Positions 56,465-64,000 of a DNA stretch of 64,000 nt are shown piece by piece; the stretch's first letter is position 1; each line of letters opens with the position of its first letter. A program made the position numbers and the translations under genes. The notes beneath the pieces are model-generated. The model was not told where the DNA came from. It searched no databases and saw nothing but the letters and a program-made list of their open reading frames with translations. Origin of the DNA: Parvibaculum indicum (GTDB lineage: Bacteria; Pseudomonadota; Alphaproteobacteria; Parvibaculales; Parvibaculaceae); contig NZ_JAASQO010000012.1 of NCBI RefSeq assembly GCF_011762095.1, forward strand, positions 1 through 64,000, written 5' to 3'.

Positions 56465-56928
56465 CCTACGAGCTTCTCCGTTTTCTGCATGTACTCGGTG
56501 CGACCGTTCTGCTCGGAACGGGGGCCGGCATCGCCTTCTTTATGGTCGTCTCGAACCGCAGCCGCGATCCTGCGCTCGTGGCGCATGTGGCGGGTATCGT
56601 CGTTCTGGCGGACACCGTTTTCACGGCGACGGCGGCCATTGCCCAGCCGATTACCGGTTACCTTCTTGCGCGGGAGGTCGGTTGGCCCTTGCTCGGCGGC
56701 TGGGTTGCCGTGTCTCTCGGCCTTTATGTCGTGGTCGGCGCGTTCTGGCTGCCTGTTGTCTGGATGCAGGTCCGGATGCGCAACCTCGCCGTCGCCGCGC
56801 GCGATGCAGGGGAAGAACTGCCTGCCGCCTACCACAAGCTCTACAGGGTGTGGTTCGCCTTCGGCTTTCCCGCCTTTTTCGCAGTCCTTGCGATTGTCTG
56901 GCTCATGCTTACCAAGCCCGCTATCTGA
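56461..56928 (+). CDS. DUF2269 integral membrane protein
   Basis: 155 aa, four hydrophobic helices (residues about 6-28, 42-65, 77-100, 130-150). The N-terminal block FLHVLGATVLLGTG is the DUF2269 signature, shared with several small predicted electron-transfer or heme-type membrane proteins; the function is unknown. Co-translated with the SDR-DoxX gene by an ATGA overlap, so the two should act together in the inner membrane. Confidence 0.82.
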   Translation: MTYELLRFLHVLGATVLLGTGAGIAFFMVVSNRSRDPALVAHVAGIVVLADTVFTATAAIAQPITGYLLAREVGWPLLGGWVAVSLGLYVVVGAFWLPVVWMQVRMRNLAVAARDAGEELPAAYHKLYRVWFAFGFPAFFAVLAIVWLMLTKPAI

Positions 56929-56935
56929 GCGTGCG

Positions 56936-57766
56936 TCACGCCGTATCCCATTCCGGTGCGACGCCGGCGGGATCGATGATCCGGCCCTCGGGCGTTTGCA
57001 GCGCGAAGATTCTGGCCATCTCGTCATCCGACAGCTCGAAGTCGAAGATTTCGATATTCTGCTTCTGGCGTTCCGGATTGCCGCTTTTGGGAATGGCGAC
57101 CACCCCGTCCTGCTGCACGAGCCAGCGCAGCGCGATCTGGCCCGGCGTCTTGCCATGTGCCCTGGCGATTTCCCCCATGACCTTGTCGTCGGAGACCTTG
57201 GCGTGGGCCAGCGGCGCATAGGCCGTGAGCGCCATGCCATGCGCGCGCAGCGCGCCCAGCACTTTCTCCTGCGACAGATAGGGGTGGTACTCCACCTGGT
57301 CGACCGCCAGCGGCACCGAGGTTAGGGAGGTCGCTTCCTCGATCAGCGGGGTTGTGAAATTGCTGATGCCGATATGTCTGGCAAGCCCCGCGGTCTGGAC
57401 CTCGTTGAGCGCCACCATGGTTTCCTTGAGGGGGATGGTCTTGCTCGGCCAGTGCAGCAGCAACAGGTCGACATAATCGGTCTTCAGCCGGGCGATGCTT
57501 TCCTTCGCTGCGGCGATCAGATCGCCATGGCCGAAATTGTCCGGCCAGATCTTGGTGGTCAGGAACACCTCTTCCCGGGCAACGGGCGCGGCGGCGATGC
57601 CTTTGCCGACCGCATCCTCATTGCCGTACATCTGCGCGGTATCGATGTGCCGATAGCCGATCCCGAGCGCATGCTTTACGGCTTCGGTGGCGTCCTCGTC
57701 CCTGAGCTGGAAGGTGCCCAGCCCAATGGCCGGGATTTTCGCGCCATTCGCTTCCACAATTTTCAT
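56936..57766 (-). CDS. Aldo/keto reductase
   Basis: 276-aa NADPH-dependent TIM-barrel reductase of the AKR5-like 2,5-diketo-gluconate reductase group. Catalytic tetrad: Asp and Tyr in HIDTAQMYGNE, Lys in TTKIW, His in LLLHWPS. NADPH site region VAIPKSGNPERQKQNIEIFDF (Lys-Ser and Arg). Substrate unknown. Divergent from the exported protein downstream; convergent with DUF2269, seven bases away. Confidence 0.93.
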   Translation of the reverse strand: MKIVEANGAKIPAIGLGTFQLRDEDATEAVKHALGIGYRHIDTAQMYGNEDAVGKGIAAAPVAREEVFLTTKIWPDNFGHGDLIAAAKESIARLKTDYVDLLLLHWPSKTIPLKETMVALNEVQTAGLARHIGISNFTTPLIEEATSLTSVPLAVDQVEYHPYLSQEKVLGALRAHGMALTAYAPLAHAKVSDDKVMGEIARAHGKTPGQIALRWLVQQDGVVAIPKSGNPERQKQNIEIFDFELSDDEMARIFALQTPEGRIIDPAGVAPEWDTA

Positions 57767-57985
57767 CTCGACACCTTTCGTCTCGCATTTCGGAGTTCGC
57801 CTTCAGTCGATATGGCGACGATGTGCCGGAGTACCACCCGTTCGCGTGCCGATCCGGCCACGCTTCTTTTATCGAAGCCGTCCTGAACGGGAAGCGGACG
57901 ATATTTGCACTTGCCGCCGTCGCTGTGCCTGTTGAAAGATAATATTCACCATATCTTGTCTTCGGCTGACTGGAGGGGCTTCGGG

Positions 57986-59275
57986 ATGATGTCCGCGCGC
58001 TCGATTGCGATTGCTTGTCTGACGATTGCGAATTGTCTTCTGTTGGGGCTTTCGCCCGCTCCGGCATCCGACTCTGCCACATCGGATTTCGACGGCTATT
58101 GGGGCGGGTCTTTCGGTTTCAAGCGGCCGAGCTGGGTGGCCGAGGCGCAGCTCAGGATCAGCGACGGCTATGGCGAGCTGGAATTTCAGACACGCGGTGC
58201 ACCGGCTTTCTACACGGCCGTGCGCGAAGGCCGCCTGACGCTGCCGGAACCGTTCCGGGTCGTTCCGGCAGACGTCTCCAATCCAAGGCCCGATGCGCGC
58301 TGCACCTATTATCTGAAGGTGGCGCCCGACGGCACGGCAAAGGCCATCGTCAAGACGGGCATGGTGACGTCGCTTTGCCCGTCCGATCCCCAAATCGATT
58401 TCAGGAGGCAGGAGGGCGAAGGCGGAACCCAACTCGTCTTCCATCTCGCTTCCGACACGCTGGAAGTGGAGTACGCGCTCTATGGCGGTTATCGTCCGCT
58501 CCGGGCCGGGGAGATGACGGTCATACCCGATAGTCTCGACGTTCTGGGCGTGCGTCCCGGTCACACTTTCGATGAAGCCCGGAGCATCCTGACCGACGCC
58601 GGCTACGTCCTGCTTCCGCCGGACGAGGGCGGCAAATCGACGAGAATTGCGGATGACTGGTCGCAGGAAGCCTTTGCCTTCGCGAAAGGGGAGCCATGGC
58701 CGTCGGGAAAAGACCGCACCTATCCGGACGCCATTCTGCTGGTCCTGGAAACGCAGGAAGCGGGCAAGGGCGCCTCGCCGGTCGCGCCCGCCGGGCGGCA
58801 GGTTCTCTATGTCCATCGCAAGGTCGCCTATCCGAAGGGCGAGGGGGTCGATGTCGCCGCCATGCGCGGCGCGCTTCAGAAGAAATACGGCCCCTCCGCG
58901 GGCATGACTTCAAGCGAAATGCGCGTCTATGACACGGCGGGGAATGTCGTGGCTCCACCGAATGCCACTCGTTTTCTGGCCCGATGCGCGAAGAGCAACC
59001 TGCAGGAGATCAACTATCAGATACCCGATAGTCCGGAGATCACGATCCACAAGAAGCTGATCGAGGACGTTCACCCCGATTGCGGTTCCACGGTCGACAT
59101 CGAATTCTGGAACCCGAAGAACAACATGACCGACCGCATGGAGGTCGGTGTCATGAATCACGCCATGATCTATCGGGATGCGTGGAAGCGAAGCCGGAAC
59201 GTCGTCCGCGCCGATGCGCTGGCGCAGTTCGAGCGTATGGCCTCGGAGGGGGCGGGCGACACGCCGGATCTCTAG
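57986..59275 (+). CDS. Exported protein of unknown function
   Basis: Not recognised. The start is ATG 57986 behind GGAGGGG, giving a Sec-type signal peptide (hydrophobic IAIACLTIANCLLLGL, then PAPASDS) and about 400 mature residues. The first part is a beta-rich FDGYWGGSFGFKRP domain resembling small extracellular sandwich domains. The middle holds DVLGVRPGHTFDEARSILTDAG, a D-x-x-G-x-x-x-G-x-x-x-x-E-A-x-x-x-L pattern seen in several uncharacterised periplasmic proteins. Four cysteines (in ARCTYY, SLCPSD, ARCAKS, PDCGST) could make two disulfides. No operon partner is obvious. Confidence 0.72.
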   Translation: MMSARSIAIACLTIANCLLLGLSPAPASDSATSDFDGYWGGSFGFKRPSWVAEAQLRISDGYGELEFQTRGAPAFYTAVREGRLTLPEPFRVVPADVSNPRPDARCTYYLKVAPDGTAKAIVKTGMVTSLCPSDPQIDFRRQEGEGGTQLVFHLASDTLEVEYALYGGYRPLRAGEMTVIPDSLDVLGVRPGHTFDEARSILTDAGYVLLPPDEGGKSTRIADDWSQEAFAFAKGEPWPSGKDRTYPDAILLVLETQEAGKGASPVAPAGRQVLYVHRKVAYPKGEGVDVAAMRGALQKKYGPSAGMTSSEMRVYDTAGNVVAPPNATRFLARCAKSNLQEINYQIPDSPEITIHKKLIEDVHPDCGSTVDIEFWNPKNNMTDRMEVGVMNHAMIYRDAWKRSRNVVRADALAQFERMASEGAGDTPDL

Positions 59276-59512
59276 CTCCGCAAGGGCCCGGTGCGCCCGG
59301 CGCGAAGGGGATGGGCCGGCTGAAAATTTTTTTCGGCACGACCCCAAAAACCGGTTGCGTCGCGGCCCGGGAAGCCTTATTTCCGCGCCTCACAAGACGC
59401 ACACGCACGTGCCGCTGGCCCCTAGTTGGTTTATGCAACGACGTTAAACGTCTTTTTTGGATCACGCCGGTCGTAACGGAAAAATGACCGGGTCTGAAAA
59501 AGGGTGTTTACG
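59276..59512 (+). promoter_or_regulatory. Leader region of ornithine decarboxylase with Arg-rich reading frames and hairpin
   Basis: 237 bases. An open frame from ATG 59311 to TGA 59485-59487 (58 codons) contains an Arg-rich stretch RLTRRTRTCR and stops 25 bases before the decarboxylase start. A tiny frame ATG 59433 reads Met-Gln-Arg-Arg-stop. Its Arg codons run into a hairpin GACGT-TAA-ACGTC (59440-59452) followed by six T, terminator-like. Alphaproteobacterial ornithine decarboxylases often have an RNA leader called speF (Rfam RF00518). I cannot confirm membership by eye. Confidence 0.45.
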
Positions 59513-60784
59513 ATGTTCGCTTCCGAGCAGGGCCGGAGTGCCCGTTCCCGCATCTCTTCCCGCAACAACCAGACCCCGAAGCGCCGCATCCGGCGCAAGC
59601 CCCAGCTCTATCTGGTGCCCAGCGCGCCGGAGCTGCCGGAAGAGCGCGGCGGTATGCCGCCCAAGATCGCCCGTTACCTTGCGACCGCCGATTTGCCCTC
59701 GCCCTGCCTGGTGGTGGATGTCGATATCGTCGAACATAATTTCGGGGAGCTGGCCGAGGCGGTGCCGGAAGCGCGCATCTTCTATGCGGTGAAGGCGAAC
59801 CCCGCCGACGAGATCGTCGACCGGCTGGCAAAGCGCGGCGCCTGCTTCGACACGGCGAGCATGGGCGAGATCGAACTTTGCCTGGCGCATCGCATTTCCC
59901 CGGACCGGATTTCCTTCGGCAACACGATCAAGAAGGAGCGCGACATTGCCGCCGCCTATGAGCTGGGCGTGCGCATGTTCGCCTATGACAGCATCGAGGA
60001 ACTGGAGAAGATCGCCCGTTCCGCGCCCGGCTCGAAGGTCTATTGCCGTGTCCTGATGGAATGCGAGGGCGCCGAATGGCCGCTCTCCCGCAAATTCGGC
60101 TGCGAGCCCGATATGGCGGTGGACCTGCTCACCCGGGCAAACGAGATGGGCCTCGACGCCTATGGCGTTTCCTTTCATGTCGGCTCCCAGCAGACCGACC
60201 TCACGCAATACGACCGTGCGCTGGCGCTTTCCGCGTCGCTCTTCCGCCGTCTGGCGGAGCGGGGCGTGACCCTGCGCCTCGTCAATATGGGCGGCGGTTT
60301 TCCCTCGCGCTATCGCGCCGACGTGCCCTCGATCCGCGCCTATGGCGCGGCGATCCGCGAGGCGCTCGCACGTCACTTCGGCGACCGGCGGCCCGACGTG
60401 ATCCTGGAGCCGGGGCGCGGCGTGGTGGGCGATGCCGGCGTCATCCAGTCGGAGGTGGTGCTCGTCTCCTCGAAAGGGGGAGAGGACGACCGACGATGGG
60501 TCTATCTCGATGCCGGCAAGTTCCACGGTCTCGCCGAAACCATGGACGAGGCGATCAAGTACCGCTTGCTGACCCCGCGCGAGGGCGACGAGACCGTGCC
60601 CGTCGTGCTGGCCGGTCCGACCTGCGACAGCGCGGACATTCTCTACGAAAAGACCGACTACCGTCTCCCAGCCACGCTCGCCGCGGGCGACAAGGTCTGG
60701 ATCCTGTCCACCGGCGCCTATACCACCACCTATTCGGCGGTCTCCTTCAACGGCTTCCCGCCGCTGGCCGCGGTCTGTATCTGA
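59513..60784 (+). CDS. Ornithine decarboxylase (type III PLP, DAP/ODC fold)
   Basis: Makes putrescine from ornithine, the first polyamine. 423 aa. PLP Lys94 in YAVKANP, HVGSQ, NMGGGFPSRY, EPGRGVVGDAG, and the C-terminal CDSAD plus a Tyr in GAYTTTYS that complete the fold-III active site at the dimer interface. ODC is favoured over lysine/DAP decarboxylase by the CDSAD context. Residues 1-50 are a basic, probably disordered extension not found in short bacterial ODCs. ATG 59513 is set by AAGGG eight bases upstream; an in-frame GTG 59504 is less good. Confidence 0.93.
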   Translation: MFASEQGRSARSRISSRNNQTPKRRIRRKPQLYLVPSAPELPEERGGMPPKIARYLATADLPSPCLVVDVDIVEHNFGELAEAVPEARIFYAVKANPADEIVDRLAKRGACFDTASMGEIELCLAHRISPDRISFGNTIKKERDIAAAYELGVRMFAYDSIEELEKIARSAPGSKVYCRVLMECEGAEWPLSRKFGCEPDMAVDLLTRANEMGLDAYGVSFHVGSQQTDLTQYDRALALSASLFRRLAERGVTLRLVNMGGGFPSRYRADVPSIRAYGAAIREALARHFGDRRPDVILEPGRGVVGDAGVIQSEVVLVSSKGGEDDRRWVYLDAGKFHGLAETMDEAIKYRLLTPREGDETVPVVLAGPTCDSADILYEKTDYRLPATLAAGDKVWILSTGAYTTTYSAVSFNGFPPLAAVCI

Positions 60785-61119
60785 GGGGGCGGGCGCCCCG
60801 AGACCGGGAGCGCCGGAAGAGCCGCGGAGCTCGGCATCTGCCCCCGCGTCGGGCGAGGCGGACGGCCCGTCCTGAGGCGGTTCCGGAAAATGCATAAGAC
60901 CCTTCTGCCGGAGGGGAGGAAATCTTCGGCATCTGACCCTATATTGGTCTATGCGTTAGAGTTCTGAACCGACCCTTTACCGAATCACATTAGCCATATT
61001 CGTCAGGTGCCTTGCGGCGCGGGGATGGAGCGAAGGGGCTGGGAGGCCCCGGCCCGCAGCCGCTCCATGCCGGACCCAAGCCCGAAGATACTCAAGAGAG
61101 CCGACGCTCAGGAGTGACC
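60785..61119. other. Intergenic region and structured leader of clpP
   Basis: 335 bases, no gene. Ahead of clpP it can form a nested hairpin: outer arms ATGGAGCG (61025-61032) and CGCTCCAT (61061-61068), inner arms GGGGC (61035-61039) and GCCCC (61046-61050). The inner stem competes with GGCTG (61037-61041) / CAGCC (61057-61061), so two folds are possible. A CCTATATT word at 60938 resembles a heat-shock -10 but has no matching -35. No clear terminator for the decarboxylase was found. Confidence 0.5.
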
Positions 61120-61767
61120 ATGAAAGACCCGCTCGATATGTACATGAACCTCGTGCCGATGGTGGTCGAGCAGACCAATCGGGGCGAACGCGCCTACGAC
61201 ATCTTTTCGCGCTTGCTGAAGGAGCGGATCATTTTCGTGGCCGGCCCCGTGGAAGACGGCATGGCCACGCTGATTACCGCGCAGCTCCTTTTCCTTGAGG
61301 CGGAAAACCCCAAAAAAGAAATCTCGATGTACATCAACTCGCCCGGCGGCGTGGTGACGAGTGGCCTGTCGATCTACGACACCATGCAGCATATCCGCCC
61401 GCCGGTTTCGACCGTGTGCATGGGCCAGGCCGCCTCCATGGGCTCGCTGCTGCTGGCCGCCGGTGAAAAGGGCATGCGCTTCGCGCTGCCCAACGCCCGG
61501 ATTATGGTGCACCAGCCCTCCGGCGGCTTTCAGGGCCAGGCCACCGATATCGAGATTCACGCGCGCGAAACCCTCGCCATTCGCGAGCGACTCAACCAGA
61601 TCTATGTGAATCACACCGGCCAGTCGCTGAAGGCGGTCGAGGATGCGCTGGAACGCGATAACTTCATGACCCCCGAAAGGGCCAAGGAATTCGGCCTGAT
61701 CGACCATGTCGGCGTGGCGCGCGGCCCCTCCGAAGAGCCGTCCCCCTCGGAAGACAAGTCGGAGTAA
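61120..61767 (+). CDS. clpP: ATP-dependent Clp protease proteolytic subunit
   Basis: Serine protease subunit of ClpXP/ClpAP. 215 aa. Catalytic triad: Ser in [11 protein letters not shown], His in [11 protein letters not shown], Asp in ERDNFM. Additional signature INSPGG. ATG 61120 is supported by AGGAGTG at 61109; longer frames into the leader are not coding. The C-terminus is an acidic disordered tail ([13 protein letters not shown]). Separated from tig by five unrelated genes, and from clpX by about 285 bases. Confidence 0.98.
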   Translation: MKDPLDMYMNLVPMVVEQTNRGERAYDIFSRLLKERIIFVAGPVEDGMATLITAQLLFLEAENPKKEISMYINSPGGVVTSGLSIYDTMQHIRPPVSTVCMGQAASMGSLLLAAGEKGMRFALPNARIMVHQPSGGFQGQATDIEIHARETLAIRERLNQIYVNHTGQSLKAVEDALERDNFMTPERAKEFGLIDHVGVARGPSEEPSPSEDKSE

Positions 61768-61815
61768 TCCATGGTGAGGGGCACTCCGGACCCGGTGTTT
61801 GCGGGAGCCCGGAAT

Positions 61816-61835
61816 GCCCCGAATCGGGGCCTTTT
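61816..61835 (+). terminator. Weak terminator-like hairpin between clpP and clpX
   Basis: Stem GCCCC / GGGGC with loop GAATC, then CTTTTG. Too short and with a brief T-run, so partial read-through from clpP into clpX is likely. Confidence 0.4.
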
Positions 61836-62052
61836 GCTCAATCCCGGGGCAATTGATCCATCGTAATGAAATGTTGATCCGGCATTGGGTAACATGCTCG
61901 TATGTCGGACAGGTGACGGGATCCGATCCGATTTGCGGCGCCGCGCGTAGGAAAAAGCGCGGTCACTTGATCCCGCATCGCAGGACAGGCACGGTTGGTG
62001 CATGGGAATGAACATTCGGCCCGTCCTGCGGGTAACTGCCTAAGGAGTTTCT

Positions 62053-63318
62053 ATGAGCAAGGTTAGCGGCGGCGACTCCAAGAACACGCTGTACTGTTCC
62101 TTTTGCGGCAAGAGCCAGCACGAGGTCAGGAAGCTTATTGCGGGGCCGACCGTTTTCATTTGCGACGAGTGCGTCGAGCTTTGCATGGACATCATTCGCG
62201 AGGAGAACAAATCCTCGCTGGTGAAATCCAGGGATGGCGTGCCTTCGCCGCAGGAAATCAACGAGGTGCTGGACGATTACGTGATCGGCCAGGCACACGC
62301 CAAGCGCGTGCTGTCTGTGGCGGTTCACAATCACTACAAGCGCCTGAACCACGCCGCCAAGAACAACGACGTCGAACTGGCCAAATCGAATATCCTGCTG
62401 ATCGGTCCCACGGGCTGCGGCAAGACGCTTCTGGCCCAGACGCTGGCGCGCATCCTCGATGTGCCCTTCACCATGGCGGATGCGACGACGCTGACCGAAG
62501 CCGGTTATGTCGGCGAGGATGTGGAAAACATCATCCTGAAGCTGCTGCAGTCGGCCGACTACAATGTCGAGCGGGCCCAGCGGGGCATCGTCTATATCGA
62601 CGAGGTCGACAAGATCAGCCGCAAATCCGACAACCCGTCCATAACGCGGGACGTGTCGGGCGAAGGCGTGCAGCAGGCGCTGCTGAAGATCATGGAAGGC
62701 ACGGTCGCCTCCGTGCCGCCCCAGGGCGGCCGCAAGCACCCGCAGCAGGAATTCCTGCAGGTCGATACGACGAACATCCTGTTCATCTGCGGCGGCGCCT
62801 TTGCGGGTCTCGACAAGATCATTGCCGGGCGCGGCAAGGGGCAGGGCATCGGCTTCGCGGCCAATGTGTCCTCGCCGGAAGAGCGCAAGGTCGGGGAGCT
62901 TCTCAAGGAGCTTGAGCCGGAAGACCTGCTGAAATTCGGCCTGATTCCCGAATTCGTCGGCCGTGTCCCGGTTCTGGCGACGCTGGAAGACCTCGACGAG
63001 GATGCGCTGATCCAGATCCTGACCGCGCCGAAGAACGCGCTCGTGAAGCAGTATGAGCGTCTCTTCGATATGGAGAATGTGAAGCTCACCTTCTCCGAGG
63101 AAGCGCTGCGGGCGATTGCCCGCAAGGCCATCGAGCGCAAGACCGGCGCGCGTGGTCTGCGGTCCATCCTGGAAGCGATCCTGCTCGACACCATGTTCGA
63201 ATTGCCCGCGCTTGAGGGCGTCGAAGAGGTCGTCATCGGCCATGAAGTGGTCGAGGGCAAGGCTCGTCCCCTCTACATCTATGCCGAACGGCAGGATGAC
63301 GTTGAGACAAGCGCCTGA
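62053..63318 (+). CDS. clpX: ATP-dependent Clp protease ATP-binding subunit ClpX
   Basis: AAA+ unfoldase that feeds substrates to ClpP. 421 aa. N-terminal zinc-binding domain with four Cys ([15 protein letters not shown] ... [10 protein letters not shown]), Walker A GPTGCGKT, pore-loop region [19 protein letters not shown], Walker [10 protein letters not shown], arginine-finger block [10 protein letters not shown]-type ([12 protein letters not shown]), and sensor 2 [17 protein letters not shown] site nine bases before ATG 62053. Normal length. Confidence 0.98.
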   Translation: MSKVSGGDSKNTLYCSFCGKSQHEVRKLIAGPTVFICDECVELCMDIIREENKSSLVKSRDGVPSPQEINEVLDDYVIGQAHAKRVLSVAVHNHYKRLNHAAKNNDVELAKSNILLIGPTGCGKTLLAQTLARILDVPFTMADATTLTEAGYVGEDVENIILKLLQSADYNVERAQRGIVYIDEVDKISRKSDNPSITRDVSGEGVQQALLKIMEGTVASVPPQGGRKHPQQEFLQVDTTNILFICGGAFAGLDKIIAGRGKGQGIGFAANVSSPEERKVGELLKELEPEDLLKFGLIPEFVGRVPVLATLEDLDEDALIQILTAPKNALVKQYERLFDMENVKLTFSEEALRAIARKAIERKTGARGLRSILEAILLDTMFELPALEGVEEVVIGHEVVEGKARPLYIYAERQDDVETSA

Positions 63319-63345
63319 TCGGCAAGGATTTTTCGGAATATCGGG

Positions 63346-63383
63346 ATGGCCTTGAAAGCGAGCGCTTTCGAGGCCATTTCTTT
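63346..63383 (+). terminator. Intrinsic terminator of clpX
   Basis: Long stem: ATGGCCTTGAAAGCG / CGCTTTCGAGGCCAT (15 pairs, one G-T wobble) with a two-base AG centre that opens to a small loop, followed by TTCTTT. Begins 27 bases after the stop. Confidence 0.85.
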
Positions 63384-63578
63384 ATTAACAGAGTAAAGTC
63401 CTGCGGTATCAGGGTCTGAGCGGCGTCCGCCATCCGGCCGGAACGCCTTCCCGAGAAAGCGATCGCTCTGACGGCTATCCGAATCCGGGTAAGCTGGACC
63501 CTTGATGGTGGCGATCAGCATTCGTTCATATTGGGAATGCTAGTCTCCAGGCTGCGGGCGGTAATGGAAGGTATGAGC

Positions 63579-64000
63579 ATGTCTGACGAAGTTGAAAAGT
63601 CTGAAGGTTCCGCAGGCGGCGCGGGGGGCGGCGATATGCTGACGCTGCCGGTTCTCCCGCTTCGCGATATCGTCGTGTTCCCGCACATGATCGTGCCCCT
63701 CTTCGTCGGACGCGAAAAGTCGGTGCGCGCGCTTGAAAATGTGATGCAGGACGACAAGCAGATTCTTCTGGTCGCCCAGAAGAACGCGGCGGACGATAAT
63801 CCTGCCACGGATGAAATTTATGAAGTCGGCGCCGTCGGCACCGTGCTCCAGTTGCTGAAGCTGCCCGACAACACCGTGAAGGTGCTGGTCGAGGGCGTGA
63901 AGCGCGCCCGCGTGAAGCGCTACACCGGCAATGAGGAGTTCTTCGAGGCCGAGATCGAAGTCATCGGCGAGGAAGCCGAGGATGACGAGCAGCTTGAAGG
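63579..64000 (+). CDS. lon: ATP-dependent protease Lon, N-terminal part (cut by window end)
   Basis: AAA+ serine protease of protein quality control and regulated proteolysis. Only about 140 residues of the N-terminal substrate-recognition domain are visible: [33 protein letters not shown] and [13 protein letters not shown]-like blocks, then [26 protein letters not shown]. Start ATG 63579 ([10 protein letters not shown]) is chosen because GGAAGG lies seven bases upstream; in-frame ATGs at 63564 and 63573 fit less well. No stop before the window edge. Position after clpX is the conserved order. Confidence 0.97.
   Translation, partial: MSDEVEKSEGSAGGAGGGDMLTLPVLPLRDIVVFPHMIVPLFVGREKSVRALENVMQDDKQILLVAQKNAADDNPATDEIYEVGAVGTVLQLLKLPDNTVKVLVEGVKRARVKRYTGNEEFFEAEIEVIGEEAEDDEQLE

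Noticed and set aside
60900-60945. Heat-shock promoter before clpP
   Set aside because: CCTATATT looks right for -10 but no CTTG-type -35 at 16-18 bases.
63501-63532. CTTGATG ... CATATT before lon as a heat-shock promoter
   Set aside because: Spacer of about 22 bases is too long for sigma-32 and weak for sigma-70.

Overview
The window is a gene-dense, high-GC (roughly 60-65 %) chromosomal segment of an alphaproteobacterium. The basis is gene order and family signatures: rne-amiC-mrcA-prfB, bactofilin/M23 peptidase, tyrS-anmK-iscR-suf, tRNA-Leu-tig and clpP-clpX-lon are all arrangements I associate with Hyphomicrobiales and their relatives. A Parvibaculum-like lineage is a guess only. I see no phage, plasmid, insertion sequence or CRISPR. 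Most of the region is core metabolism and cell-envelope biology.

Layout. (1) 0.1-9.2 kb: RNase E (minus), then amidase AmiC, penicillin-binding protein 1A and release factor 2 (plus). RF2 is split by a programmed +1 frameshift site. (2) 9.3-12.9 kb, minus: bactofilin overlapping an M23 peptidase, then a DUF455 ferritin-like protein and a Bcp peroxiredoxin. (3) 13.1-17.8 kb, plus: a very large DUF3971/AsmA-like envelope protein and an R2-like diiron protein. (4) 17.8-21.0 kb: tyrS, anmK and an alpha/beta hydrolase. (5) 21.1-29.6 kb: a complete iscR-desulfurase-sufBCDS-sufT-sufA operon behind an IscR-type operator, continuing into TfoX-like and DUF411 genes. (6) 29.6-34.1 kb: two PaaG-like crotonase paralogues, a GGDEF diguanylate cyclase and an aldehyde dehydrogenase. 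(7) 34.2-41.8 kb: DUF4396 membrane protein, DEAD-box helicase, parE, an OYE-like flavoenzyme and a DASS transporter. (8) 42.2-43.9 kb: a VOC protein plus an AHL-lactonase-like hydrolase behind a 17-bp palindromic operator candidate. (9) 43.9-45.97 kb: glnBA behind a near-consensus sigma-54 promoter. (10) 46.2-53.4 kb: aminotransferase, carboxylesterase, thiolase-like protein, a minimal GT51 protein, one dispersed palindromic repeat, DUF4870, a histidine phosphatase and NAD(P)HX epimerase/dehydratase. (11) 53.5-64.0 kb: tRNA-Leu(UAG), trigger factor, an SDR-DoxX-like fusion with DUF2269, aldo-keto reductase, an unknown exported protein, ornithine decarboxylase with an attenuator-like leader, clpP, clpX and the start of lon.

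How the genes work together. Envelope growth and turnover is the strongest theme: AmiC, PBP1A, M23, bactofilin, AnmK, the AsmA-like protein and the mini-GT51. Fe-S cluster assembly (SUF) is a self-contained unit, and nitrogen signalling (GlnB/GlnA) another. Protein quality control (Tig, ClpXP, Lon) is here split by about 6 kb of unrelated genes between tig and clpP.

I did not find a convincing new multi-gene system. The most informative second-look items are regulatory: the RF2 frameshift site, the IscR box, the sigma-54 glnB promoter, the Arg-rich leader ORFs and hairpin before ornithine decarboxylase, and the palindromic operator at 42.2 kb. Some undercharacterised proteins are also worth attention: the mini-GT51, the SDR-DoxX/DUF2269 pair, the exported protein at 58-59 kb and the catalytically altered thiolase-like protein.
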